NCBI GenBank assembly: GCA_900548205.1
Contig: URJS01000004.1
Span: forward strand, 5,463-69,462
Direction: 5' to 3'
DNA length: 64,000 bases
Source of the DNA: an uncultured Roseburia sp.
GTDB lineage: Bacteria; Bacillota; Clostridia; Lachnospirales; Lachnospiraceae
Part shown: in pieces, positions 41,254 to 49,945 of the stretch
Layout: each line of letters opens with the position of its first letter
How positions within the stretch are numbered: position 1 is the first letter of the stretch
Position numbers and translations under genes: made by a program
The notes under the pieces: model-generated
What the model saw: the letters and a program-made list of their open reading frames with translations, nothing else
Told to the model about the DNA's origin: nothing
Databases searched by the model: none

Positions 41254-42435
41254 ATGGAAAAGAGACTATTTACCTCGGAATCAGTGACGGAAGGGCATCC
41301 GGATAAGGTGTGCGACGCAATTTCTGACGCGATCCTTGATGCGTGTATGGAGGCGGACCCGATGAGCCGTGTTGCCTGTGAGGCGGCAAGCTGCACGGGC
41401 TTTGTGCTGGTGACGGGAGAGATTACGACAAAGGCGCAGCTTGATATTCCGGGCATTGTGCGAAAGACAGTCAACGAGATTGGCTATGACGATGCAAAGA
41501 CGGGCTTTGACGGAAATACCTGCGCGGTAATGGTGGCGCTTGACAAGCAGTCGCCGGATATTGCGATGGGTGTGGATAAGGCGCTTGAGGCGCGCGAGGG
41601 AGCACTCACTGACGCGCTTGATACGGGAGCCGGCGATCAGGGAATGATGTTTGGCTATGCAACAAATGAGACCCCGGAGCTGATGCCGTATCCGATCTCA
41701 CTGGCACATAAGCTTGCATTCCAGCTGACAAAGGTGCGCAAGGACGGTACGCTTGGCTACTTAAGACCGGACGGCAAGACACAGGTTTCGGTGGAGTATG
41801 ACGAGAATGGCAAGCCGCTCCGTCTGGAGGCGGTCGTGTTATCTACACAGCATGACGAGGCGGTGACACAGGAGCAGATCCATGCAGACATCCGCAAATA
41901 TGTGTTTGATCCGATTCTGCCGAAGGAGCTTTTGGACGATAAGACAAAGTTCTTCATCAATCCGACCGGACGCTTTGTCATTGGCGGACCGCATGGAGAC
42001 GCAGGTCTCACCGGAAGGAAGATCATTGTTGATACCTACGGCGGATATGCGCGTCATGGCGGCGGCGCTTTTTCCGGAAAGGACTGCACAAAGGTAGACC
42101 GCTCCGCGGCGTATGCAGCCCGCTATGTAGCGAAGAATATCGTTGCGGCAGGCTTGGCAGACCGCTGTGAGATCCAGCTTTCCTATGCGATCGGCGTTGC
42201 GCAGCCGACTTCTATCATGGTAGATACGGATGGAACAGGCAGGGTTTCGGATGAGAGGCTGGTGGAGATTATCCGCGAAAACTTTGATCTTCGTCCGGCG
42301 GGTATCATTCAGATGCTGAACCTCAGAAGACCGATTTATCGCGCTACGGCGGCGTATGGTCATTTCGGCCGCACGGACTTAGAGCTTCCGTGGGAGGCTA
42401 CCGACAAGGCGGAGGCATTAAAAAAATATTTATAA
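41254..42435 (+). CDS. metK: S-adenosylmethionine synthase
   Basis: Makes S-adenosylmethionine from methionine and ATP. Signatures seen: FTSESVTEGHPDKVCDAISD at the start, GAGDQGMMFGYA near 118, and GGGAFSGKDCTKVDRS near 270. 393 residues is typical. ATG 41254 is used; the frame stays open upstream through the R2 repeat but carries no family sequence. Controlled by the SAM-I riboswitch. Confidence 0.98.
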   Translation: MEKRLFTSESVTEGHPDKVCDAISDAILDACMEADPMSRVACEAASCTGFVLVTGEITTKAQLDIPGIVRKTVNEIGYDDAKTGFDGNTCAVMVALDKQSPDIAMGVDKALEAREGALTDALDTGAGDQGMMFGYATNETPELMPYPISLAHKLAFQLTKVRKDGTLGYLRPDGKTQVSVEYDENGKPLRLEAVVLSTQHDEAVTQEQIHADIRKYVFDPILPKELLDDKTKFFINPTGRFVIGGPHGDAGLTGRKIIVDTYGGYARHGGGAFSGKDCTKVDRSAAYAARYVAKNIVAAGLADRCEIQLSYAIGVAQPTSIMVDTDGTGRVSDERLVEIIRENFDLRPAGIIQMLNLRRPIYRATAAYGHFGRTDLELPWEATDKAEALKKYL

Positions 42436-42775
42436 AGCAGCGGTTTATGAAAAGTTTAGACAAATTTACAGGAATTATATAAAATTCGGAATTTTTCATG
42501 CTATAATGGGTCATAGGATAGCAATCCTGTGGCCCGTTTTTCCTATCACAGGGAGTTTTTTGTTTCCTGTGGGAGGAAACCTCGGAGGGCTGACGCGTTG
42601 TGTGAGGATGCGCATTCATAGGTGCGGAATATTGCGCTGCAATGATGTCTGCACGGCACAAATGCGCGTTGTTTATAGAGTATTGCAGTGGGAGAGCATG
42701 GTGTCTCTTTAGGATGTACGAGCATCTGGGGGAGCGATGGCTGCTGCTTGAAAGGCTGGGAGAAGGGAAGAAACT
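42436..42775. other. Gap after metK: terminator, then an empty leader
   Basis: A terminator lies at 42508-42540. Beyond it, ACAGG/CCTGT form another hairpin around 42547-42577. Nothing recognisable follows up to the kinase gene; a 68-codon frame at 42506 lacks family features and runs through the terminator. A structured RNA here cannot be excluded. Confidence 0.5.
42508..42540 (+). terminator. Terminator after metK
   Basis: GGGTCATAGGAT pairs with ATCCTGTGGCCC (two G-T wobbles) around AGCA, followed by GTTTTT. TATAAT at 42502 abuts it but has no -35. Confidence 0.75.
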
Positions 42776-44263
42776 ATGAAATTTCGGAATAAGATCATGA
42801 TTTCATTTTGTATTATCATATTTGTTCCGATTATGCTGTCGCTGATCATGCTGTTTAGTTTTCAGCAGATTCAGATTCGAGCGATCAAACAAACCTATGG
42901 TGTGGAGAATGCGGATTACAGCTGCTTTTCTAATTCGATGCAGCTGTTCAGCCGCTTTACAAAAGAGACATTTACAGAGCTGTCTGAGACGGCGAGACGT
43001 CATCCGGAGCAGATGGAGGATCAGAGCTATTTAGAGGAGGTCAACCACAGATTGGAGGAAAAGAGCTCCTATCTCGTGGTCCGCAGGGCAGATATACTGA
43101 CCTATATCGGAGCGGATGCGGCGTCATCCCTTCTGATGGAGCTGCCGGGATATGGAGAGGCAGACAGCAGCGTCAACAGCGGGATGTATATTGATGGCGA
43201 GGAGCAGGCGCTGATCAAGCAGATTGATTTTCAATATCCGGACAGTACGGAGGGGAGCGCGTTTATTGTCACGCTCATCGATGACACTGTGCCGGAGATC
43301 AAGACGCTGCTGGCAGATGCCATGATCGCGATTGTGATGATCTTGGTGCTGACGGCGTGTATGCTTACGATCTGGATTTATACAAGTATGATCAATCCGA
43401 TCAAGAAGCTGCAGCTTGCAGCACAGAATATCAAGGAGGGAAATCTTGATTTCACGGTGGAGGCAGAGAGCGGGGACGAGATCGGTGAGCTGTGCAGAAG
43501 CTTTGAGGAGATGCGGCAGCGCTTAAAGGACAGCGCGGAGGAGAAGATTGCGAGCGAGAAGGAGAGCCGGGCGCTCATCAGCAATATTGCGCATGATCTT
43601 AAGACGCCGATCACCGCGCTCAAGGGATATGCGGAGGGCATTATGGACGGCGTGGCAGACACGGAGGAGAAGCGGGATCGTTATATCCGTACGATCTACA
43701 ATAAGGCGAACGAGATGGATACCCTGCTCAATGAGCTGACGCTTTACTCCAAGATCGATACGAACCGCATTCCTTATAATTTTGCAAAGCTGAATGTATC
43801 TGCCTATTTCAGCGACTGTATTGAGGAACTCAGTCTTGATCTTGAGACAAAAAATATTGGACTTGCATACTTTAACTATGCCGATGAGGGTGTGCAGATC
43901 ATCGCGGACCCCGAACAGTTAAAGCGCGTGATCAACAATATTGTCGGCAATTCCGTCAAATATCTGGATAAGCCCAAGGGGCTGATCAATATCCGCATCA
44001 AGGACGTTGGTGATTTTATCCAGGTGGAGATCGAGGACAATGGACGCGGCATTGCAGCGCGCGATCTGCCGTATATTTTTGACCGTTTTTACCGCGGCGA
44101 CGCTTCACGCAATTCCTCGACAGGAGGAAGCGGGATCGGATTGTCGATCGTCAAGAAGATCATTGAAGATCACGGTGGAAAAATATGGGCGACAAGCAAA
44201 GAGGATATGGGAACAGTGATGTATTTTGTAATACGAAAATATCAGGAGGTGCTGAATGAGTAA
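42776..44263 (+). CDS. Sensor histidine kinase (HAMP, HisKA, HATPase)
   Basis: Membrane sensor kinase of 495 residues. Helix 1 is about 7-28, the outer sensor about 30-180 has no recognised family, helix 2 is about 183-203, and HAMP runs to about 255. The phosphorylated H273 lies in SNIAHDLKTPITALKGY. The ATP domain shows NNIVGNSVKY (N box), DNGRGI (G1) and GGSGIGLSIVKKI (G2). The regulator gene overlaps by 8 nt. The stimulus is unknown; no neighbouring target operon is obvious. Confidence 0.95.
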   Translation: MKFRNKIMISFCIIIFVPIMLSLIMLFSFQQIQIRAIKQTYGVENADYSCFSNSMQLFSRFTKETFTELSETARRHPEQMEDQSYLEEVNHRLEEKSSYLVVRRADILTYIGADAASSLLMELPGYGEADSSVNSGMYIDGEEQALIKQIDFQYPDSTEGSAFIVTLIDDTVPEIKTLLADAMIAIVMILVLTACMLTIWIYTSMINPIKKLQLAAQNIKEGNLDFTVEAESGDEIGELCRSFEEMRQRLKDSAEEKIASEKESRALISNIAHDLKTPITALKGYAEGIMDGVADTEEKRDRYIRTIYNKANEMDTLLNELTLYSKIDTNRIPYNFAKLNVSAYFSDCIEELSLDLETKNIGLAYFNYADEGVQIIADPEQLKRVINNIVGNSVKYLDKPKGLINIRIKDVGDFIQVEIEDNGRGIAARDLPYIFDRFYRGDASRNSSTGGSGIGLSIVKKIIEDHGGKIWATSKEDMGTVMYFVIRKYQEVLNE

Positions 44264-44945
44264 GGTATTGATCATTGAAGATGAGGTGGCGATCGCAGAA
44301 TTAGAGCGGGATTATCTGGAGCTGAGCGGCTTTGACGTGGAGACGGAGAACGACGGTCTTGTCGGTCTAAAGCGCGCGCTTTCCGAGGACTTTGACATGT
44401 TTATTCTCGATCTGATGCTTCCGGGGGTGGACGGCTTTGAAATCTGCCGCCAGATACGGGAGGAGAAAAATACGCCGATTTTAATGGTATCTGCGAAAAA
44501 GGATGATATTGATAAGATACGCGGTCTTGGTCTTGGAGCGGACGATTATATCACGAAGCCGTTCTCGCCGAGTGAGCTGGTGGCGCGCGTCAAGGCGCAC
44601 CTTGCCCGCTATGAGCGTCTGATCGGCAGCAATTCCCCGGAGAATGAGGTGATTGAAATACGCGGCATCCGTATTGATAAGACGGCGAGACGCGTCTGGG
44701 TAAACGGTGAGGAGCGGCAGTTTACAACAAAGGAATTTGATCTTTTGACGTTCCTTGCGGAGAATCCGAATCATGTATTTACGAAGGAGGAGCTGTTCCG
44801 CGAGATATGGGATATGGAATCGATCGGGGATATTGCGACTGTCACGGTGCATATCAAAAAGATCCGTGAAAAAATCGAGATGAATACAAATAAGCCGCAG
44901 TATATCGAGACAATCTGGGGCGTGGGCTACCGGTTTAAGCTGTAG
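44256..44945 (+). CDS. OmpR/PhoB-family response regulator
   Basis: Partner of the kinase. The receiver domain holds the acidic pair in IIEDE, phosphorylated D52 in FILDLMLPG and K in ITKPFSPSEL. The C-terminal winged helix includes EFDLLTFLAENPNHVFTKEE and ends VGYRFKL. 229 residues. The kinase gene precedes the regulator, the reverse of the usual order. Confidence 0.97.
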   Translation: MSKVLIIEDEVAIAELERDYLELSGFDVETENDGLVGLKRALSEDFDMFILDLMLPGVDGFEICRQIREEKNTPILMVSAKKDDIDKIRGLGLGADDYITKPFSPSELVARVKAHLARYERLIGSNSPENEVIEIRGIRIDKTARRVWVNGEERQFTTKEFDLLTFLAENPNHVFTKEELFREIWDMESIGDIATVTVHIKKIREKIEMNTNKPQYIETIWGVGYRFKL

Positions 44946-44963
44946 ATGCGGATGTTTGTATTT

Positions 44964-45001
44964 GACATAAGAGTGGCTTGCGGAGCGTGTTGCTCGTTGT
45001 T
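44964..45001 (+). repeat. R1 repeat, copy d
   Basis: GACATAA, then arms GAGTGGCTTGC and GCGTGTTGCTC around GGA, then GTTGTT. Its differences from the other units keep the stem paired by G-T. Confidence 0.88.
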
Positions 45002-45011
45002 TTTTCATGGC

Positions 45012-45040
45012 TTGACAGTTTCCGCAAATTATATTATCAT
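45012..45040 (+). promoter_or_regulatory. Promoter of the T-box operon
   Basis: TTGACA (45012-45017) and TATCAT (45035-45040), 17 nt apart. Confidence 0.7.
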
Positions 45041-45055
45041 CAAGAAAATACAAAA

Positions 45056-45347
45056 AGGCTGTGAAAAGAGATAGTAGATGCTGTGAATATTACAGAGAGA
45101 AGCCGTTTGGTGGAAGGCTTTATAGGAGCAGTGTGGAACCGGTCTTGGAGCTGTGCACCGACTATGAGGGGTTTCTCATACAGGCTGCACTGGGATGCGC
45201 CCATTACAGCGCGGGAGTATTTGGCGCGGATGGCGCGGGATACTCGCGGAGGTTTCTGTCGCAAGGCAGGAATGAAGAAAGGTGGTAACACGAAGTGATA
45301 AGCTCTCGTCCTTATAAGACAAAGGAAGGAGGGCTTTTTTTATTGTC
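45056..45347 (+). ncRNA. T-box leader (proline type) with terminator
   Basis: Stem I opens with AGAGATAGTAGATGCTG and GGTGGAAGG at its tip. A candidate specifier CCG (Pro) lies at 45139-45141 inside GGAACCGGTC. The T-box motif is AAAGGTGGTAACACG; its TGGT (45283-45286) can pair with the ACCA end of uncharged tRNA-Pro. The terminator pairs AGCTCTCGTCCTT (45301) with AAGGAAGGAGGGCT, then seven T. Downstream proS supports proline specificity. Confidence 0.9.
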
Positions 45348-45990
45348 TCAGATGATGTATGAGGATGATGCGCTTCTTGTCTGTATCAAGGAGGCGGGCA
45401 TCGCCACACAGACGAGAAGTATCGGACAGCGTGATATGGAGAGTATGCTGCGTACCTACCGTATGCAAAAGGGCGAGCCGTCCTATATCGGCGTTGTGCA
45501 CCGTCTGGATCAGCCGGTGTCCGGCGTTATGGTATTTGCAAAGACAAAGAAGGCAGCGGCTGCGCTGAGCCGCCAGATTGCGGCAGCGGCTGCGGATAAG
45601 TATTATTATGCGGTAACTGACGGTCTGCCGCAAAGGAAATCGGGAAGGCTGGAGAATTATCTGCTGCGCGATGGGAAAACAAACCTCTCGCGTGTCGTTT
45701 CCGCAACGACTGCCGGCGCGAAAAGGGCGGAGCTTTTTTATGAAACGCTTGCGCAGAAGAATGACAGGGCTCTGCTGCGGATCAAGCTTTGCACAGGGCG
45801 GCATCACCAGATCCGTGTACAGCTTGCGCACGCGGGATGCCCGATTGTCGGCGATCAGAAATATAATTTTAAAGAACATATGAAGCAGACGAAGGGAGCG
45901 TTGATGCTGTGCTCTTATAAGCTTGCGTTTACGCATCCTTTCACAAAAAAGAAGCTGGTATTTGAAATCGAAAATCCATTTTCTATATAA
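45343..45990 (+). CDS. RluA/RluD-family pseudouridine synthase
   Basis: Modifies uridine in rRNA or tRNA. The catalytic motif is VVHRLDQPVSGVMVFAKT, and GRHHQIRVQLAHAGCPIVGD is the second family block. The protein begins near LSQMMYEDDALLVCIKEAG. TTG at 45343 is my best start: AAGGAGGG at 45326-45333 is the only ribosome site, and it lies in the 3' arm of the T-box terminator; ATG 45352 is the alternative. About 215 residues, lacking an S4 domain. It shares the proline-responsive leader with proS. Confidence 0.88.
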   Translation: MSQMMYEDDALLVCIKEAGIATQTRSIGQRDMESMLRTYRMQKGEPSYIGVVHRLDQPVSGVMVFAKTKKAAAALSRQIAAAAADKYYYAVTDGLPQRKSGRLENYLLRDGKTNLSRVVSATTAGAKRAELFYETLAQKNDRALLRIKLCTGRHHQIRVQLAHAGCPIVGDQKYNFKEHMKQTKGALMLCSYKLAFTHPFTKKKLVFEIENPFSI

Positions 45991-46008
45991 AAAAGAAGGA
46001 GATATGCT

Positions 46009-47451
46009 ATGGCAAAGGACAACAAAAAATTAGTGGAAGCAATTACCTCGATGGAGGAGGATTTCGCGCAATGGTACACCGATGTGGTGAAAAAGGCGGA
46101 GCTTATTGACTATTCCTCCGTGAAGGGCTGCATGATCATCAAGCCGGCAGGCTATGCGATCTGGGAGAATATTCAAAAAGAGCTTGACCGCAGATTTAAG
46201 GAGGCGGGCGTGGAGAACGTTTATATGCCGATGTTTATCCCGGAGAGTCTCCTGCAAAAGGAGAAGGATCATGTCGAGGGCTTTGCGCCGGAGGTTGCAT
46301 GGGTAACGCACGGCGGTTTAAACGAGCTGCAGGAGCGTCTGTGCGTCAGACCGACCTCGGAAACCTTATTCTGTGATTTTTATAAGAATGAGATACAGTC
46401 TTACCGTGATCTGCCAAAGGTGTACAATCAGTGGTGTTCGGTTGTGCGCTGGGAGAAGGAGACAAGACCGTTTCTCCGTTCCAGAGAGTTTCTCTGGCAG
46501 GAAGGGCATACGGCTCACGCGACGGCAGACGAGGCAGAGGAGCGTACCGTGCAGATGTTAAATCTCTATGCGGATTTCTGCGAGGAGGTTTTGGCGATGC
46601 CGGTGATCCGCGGACGAAAGACGGAAAAAGAGAAGTTTGCGGGGGCGGAGGCGACTTATACGATCGAAGCGCTGATGCATGACGGAAAGGCATTGCAGTC
46701 GGGAACGAGCCATAATTTCGGCGACGGCTTTGCAAAAGCATTTGGCATCCAGTATACGGACAAGGAGAATCGGCTTGCGTATGTGCATCAGACCTCGTGG
46801 GGAATGTCGACGCGCCTGATTGGTGCGATCATTATGGCGCATGGCGATGATTCTGGTCTTGTGCTGCCGCCGAGGATTGCTCCGGTTCAGGCAATGGTGA
46901 TTCCGATCCAGCAGCATAAGGAGGGCGTGCTTGCGAAGGCGCAGGAGGTCTGCGCGGCGATCGGAGCAGTCTGCCGTGCAAAATTAGATGATTCGGAAAA
47001 GAGTCCCGGATGGAAGTTTTCGGAGCAGGAGATGCGTGGTATTCCGGTTCGCGTGGAATTAGGGCCAAAGGATATTGCGGCAGGCAAATGTATCGTTGTC
47101 CGCAGAGATACGAGGGAGAAGCTTGAGCTTGGATTAGACGAGCTGGAGGCTAGGCTGCCGGAGCTTTTGGAAACGATCCAAAGGGATATGTTTGAGCGGG
47201 CAAAGGCGCATCGGGACGCGCATATCTGGGATGCGCACAGCTATGAGGAATTAAAAGAAACTGCTGCAAATAAGCCGGGCTTCATCCGCGGCATGTGGTG
47301 CGGAGAGCAGTCATGTGAAGATAAGATCAAGGAGGAGCTTGCAGTGACCTCACGCTGTATGCCGTTTTCCGATCAGGAGCACATTGCAGATACCTGTGTC
47401 TGCTGTGGCAGACCGGCACATAAGCTGGTATACTGGGGCAAGGCATATTAG
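46009..47451 (+). CDS. proS: Prolyl-tRNA synthetase, short (archaeal/eukaryotic-like) form
   Basis: Charges tRNA-Pro. Class II motifs are visible: motif 2 in VVRWEKETRPFLRSREFLWQEGHTAH near residue 145, motif 3 near GLVLPPRIAPVQ, then an anticodon-binding domain and a Cys-containing C-terminal zinc-like part (CGEQSCEDKIKEE, CVCCGRP). The bacterial editing insert is absent; 480 residues matches the type 3 enzyme. AAGGAGAT precedes the ATG. Confidence 0.97.
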   Translation: MAKDNKKLVEAITSMEEDFAQWYTDVVKKAELIDYSSVKGCMIIKPAGYAIWENIQKELDRRFKEAGVENVYMPMFIPESLLQKEKDHVEGFAPEVAWVTHGGLNELQERLCVRPTSETLFCDFYKNEIQSYRDLPKVYNQWCSVVRWEKETRPFLRSREFLWQEGHTAHATADEAEERTVQMLNLYADFCEEVLAMPVIRGRKTEKEKFAGAEATYTIEALMHDGKALQSGTSHNFGDGFAKAFGIQYTDKENRLAYVHQTSWGMSTRLIGAIIMAHGDDSGLVLPPRIAPVQAMVIPIQQHKEGVLAKAQEVCAAIGAVCRAKLDDSEKSPGWKFSEQEMRGIPVRVELGPKDIAAGKCIVVRRDTREKLELGLDELEARLPELLETIQRDMFERAKAHRDAHIWDAHSYEELKETAANKPGFIRGMWCGEQSCEDKIKEELAVTSRCMPFSDQEHIADTCVCCGRPAHKLVYWGKAY

Positions 47452-47482
47452 AAAGCAGGAAGATTTGAGGAAGATAGCGGAT

Positions 47483-48814
47483 ATGAAGATTGTGCTGCCC
47501 GAAAAAGTAAATAAGATCATAACGACGCTGGAGGCACATGGCTATGAAGCATACGCAGTCGGCGGGTGCGTGCGCGATTCGCTGCTTGGGCGGACGCCGC
47601 AGGATTGGGATATTACGACCTCTGCAAAACCGGAGCAGGTAAAGCAGCTCTTTTCCTATACGGTCGACACCGGCATCGCGCACGGAACGGTAACGGTAAT
47701 GCTGGGACGCGAGGGATTTGAGGTGACGACCTATCGGATCGACGGTGAGTATGAGGACGCAAGACATCCCAAGGAGGTGCAGTTTACGGCAGACCTGCGT
47801 GAGGATTTAAGGCGGCGTGATTTTACGATCAATGCGATGGCGTATAATGAAACGGCGGGGCTGGTCGATGCATTTGATGGAATGGGCGACCTAAAACGCG
47901 GTGTGATCCGCTGTGTCGGGAAAGCTGCGGAGCGCTTTTCCGAGGATGCGCTGCGGATGCTGCGCGCCGTGCGTTTTGCCGCGCAGCTTGGCTTTGTCAT
48001 TGAGGAGGAGACAAAGGCTGCGATCAGACAGCTTGCGCCTTCGCTTGCAAGGGTAAGTGCGGAGCGCATTCAGGCAGAGCTTGTCAAGCTTTTGGTCTCT
48101 GCGCATCCCAAGGAGCTGCGCACAGCCTATGAGACAGGGCTCACCGCTGTTTTTTTGCCGGAGCTTGACGGGATGATGGTCTGCGGGCAGCACCATCCGC
48201 ATCATTGTTATTCTGTAGGTGATCATACGATAGAGGCGCTTGGTAATGTTGAAGCCGATCGGGTGCTTCGTCTCGCCGTGCTGCTTCATGATGTGGCAAA
48301 GCCGCTTTGCAGGACAACCGATGAGAATGGCATTGATCATTTCTACGGACATCCGGCGAAGGGCGCGCAGCTGGCAAGAGGGATATTACGCAGACTTAAG
48401 TTTGATAATGCTACGACAGATGCGGTATGCAGGCTGATCGCATGGCATGACGACCGTCCGGCGCTCTCTGAGAGAAGTGTGCGGCGCGCCGTGCATCGCA
48501 TCGGCACGGAGCAGTACCCGGCGATTTTCGCCGTAAAGCGTGCGGATATTTTGGCGCAGAGTGATTACAGGCGCGAGGAAAAGCTTGCCTATGTGGCGGA
48601 ATATGAGCGGATTTATGAGGAGATCAGGAGGAAGCAGCAGTGTCTTACGATCAGGGATCTTGCAGTCGGCGGGCGTGAGCTGATCGCGGCAGGGATGAAG
48701 CCGGGCAGAGAAATTGGCGAAGCGTTGGAGCGTCTGTTGGATCTTGTGCTTGATGATCCGTCCTGCAATACAAAGGAACGGCTTTTGGCAGAGGCAGAGA
48801 AAATGATCCAATAA
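47483..48814 (+). CDS. cca: CCA tRNA nucleotidyltransferase with HD domain
   Basis: Adds or repairs the 3' CCA of tRNAs, consistent with the tRNA gene in this window lacking an encoded CCA. The nucleotidyltransferase head is GGCVRDSLLGRTPQDWDITT near residue 20, with the RRDFTINAMAY box, then tRNA-binding helices and an HD phosphohydrolase region (LLHDVAKPLCR, FYGHPAKGAQ). ATG 47483 gives 443 residues; an upstream TTG at 47465 is possible. Confidence 0.96.
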   Translation: MKIVLPEKVNKIITTLEAHGYEAYAVGGCVRDSLLGRTPQDWDITTSAKPEQVKQLFSYTVDTGIAHGTVTVMLGREGFEVTTYRIDGEYEDARHPKEVQFTADLREDLRRRDFTINAMAYNETAGLVDAFDGMGDLKRGVIRCVGKAAERFSEDALRMLRAVRFAAQLGFVIEEETKAAIRQLAPSLARVSAERIQAELVKLLVSAHPKELRTAYETGLTAVFLPELDGMMVCGQHHPHHCYSVGDHTIEALGNVEADRVLRLAVLLHDVAKPLCRTTDENGIDHFYGHPAKGAQLARGILRRLKFDNATTDAVCRLIAWHDDRPALSERSVRRAVHRIGTEQYPAIFAVKRADILAQSDYRREEKLAYVAEYERIYEEIRRKQQCLTIRDLAVGGRELIAAGMKPGREIGEALERLLDLVLDDPSCNTKERLLAEAEKMIQ

Positions 48815-48909
48815 ATTGCGGCGGGTGCTGTCATGATTTTTTGCCCCCTCACATATGATGAATAGACACGGTAGAATAGCCGTAGCTGAAAGCATATGGA
48901 GGGGTTTTT

Positions 48910-49887
48910 GTGTATAATCGGCCGGAAGAGGTATTAGAAAAATATGAACTGGAAGTAAGCGGGATTGCAAGAGGACGGGAAAGCTATATTTGTGCGACAG
49001 ACAGAGGGCAGAAGCTGCTGAAGGAATATCGCGGGTCTGTGGAGCGCGCCGGATTTCTGCGGGAGATTCTGGCGTATCTGCAGGAGGGCGGCGTCTGTGT
49101 GGAGACGGTCAACCTTACAAGGGAGGGACTGCCGATCGCCGTTATGGAGGACGAGACAAAATATATCCTGTATGACTTATGGGAGGGCGCGGAGTGCGAT
49201 ACGAAGCGGAGGGAGGAAATGATCGCCGCAGTCGAGCTTCTGGCGAGGCTTCACAATGTGTCGTCCTGCTACAGCGGGGATATTCCGGAATTTGTAAAGG
49301 GAGATCAGAGCGCTCTTTTGCGTCTTTATGAAAAGCATAACCGTGAGCTGAACAAGGTGCGCAATTACATACGCGACAAAAAGAAGAAAAATGAGTTTGA
49401 AATGCTGTTCGCTGGAAAATATGAGCGCTATCGAAAGAAGGCGGAGGCTGTCACAAAGGAGCTTGGCGCGATGCGCCCGGATGCGGACATGATTGGCTTT
49501 TGTCACGGAGATTACAACCAGCATAACGTTATTTTTTCGGGAAAAAGGATGGCGGTGGTCCGTTTTGAAAGCTTTGCTTATCAGATCCGCGTGAGCGACC
49601 TCGCCAATTTTCTGCGTAAGATGATGGAGAAGCACAACTGGAACACCGGGCTTGGCATGGATTTTATTCGAGCCTACGACAGGGTGCGCAAGCTTTCGGC
49701 AGCGGAGCTGCGCTATCTCTATCTTTATATGGCATATCCCGAAAAATTCTGGAAGATTGCAAACCGTTATTATAATGCGCATAAGGCGTGGATTTCAGGA
49801 CGCAATATAGAGAAGCTGGAGAAGTTCATTGCGCAGGAAAATGAGCGGGAACAATTCCTGGAGATGTTGTCTCATTTTACGGCATGA
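48910..49887 (+). CDS. CotS-family spore coat / aminoglycoside-phosphotransferase-like protein
   Basis: Protein-kinase-like fold of 325 residues. GFCHGDYNQHNVIF near residue 195 is the catalytic loop, and the later DFN-type metal site reads VVRFESFAY, where the Asp is replaced. Relatives (CotS, CotI, YutH) are spore coat proteins, some active as kinases. The altered metal residue questions activity. GTG start with GGAGGGG before it. Confidence 0.85.
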   Translation: MYNRPEEVLEKYELEVSGIARGRESYICATDRGQKLLKEYRGSVERAGFLREILAYLQEGGVCVETVNLTREGLPIAVMEDETKYILYDLWEGAECDTKRREEMIAAVELLARLHNVSSCYSGDIPEFVKGDQSALLRLYEKHNRELNKVRNYIRDKKKKNEFEMLFAGKYERYRKKAEAVTKELGAMRPDADMIGFCHGDYNQHNVIFSGKRMAVVRFESFAYQIRVSDLANFLRKMMEKHNWNTGLGMDFIRAYDRVRKLSAAELRYLYLYMAYPEKFWKIANRYYNAHKAWISGRNIEKLEKFIAQENEREQFLEMLSHFTA

Positions 49888-49945
49888 GTTATACTGGAAA
49901 AGAGAACGTAGGAAAGCGGATGCACAGAGGAAAGGATGAATACAG

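Noticed and set aside
42506..42712. A 68-codon frame between metK and the kinase gene
   Set aside because: It starts inside the metK terminator and has no ribosome site or recognisable pattern.
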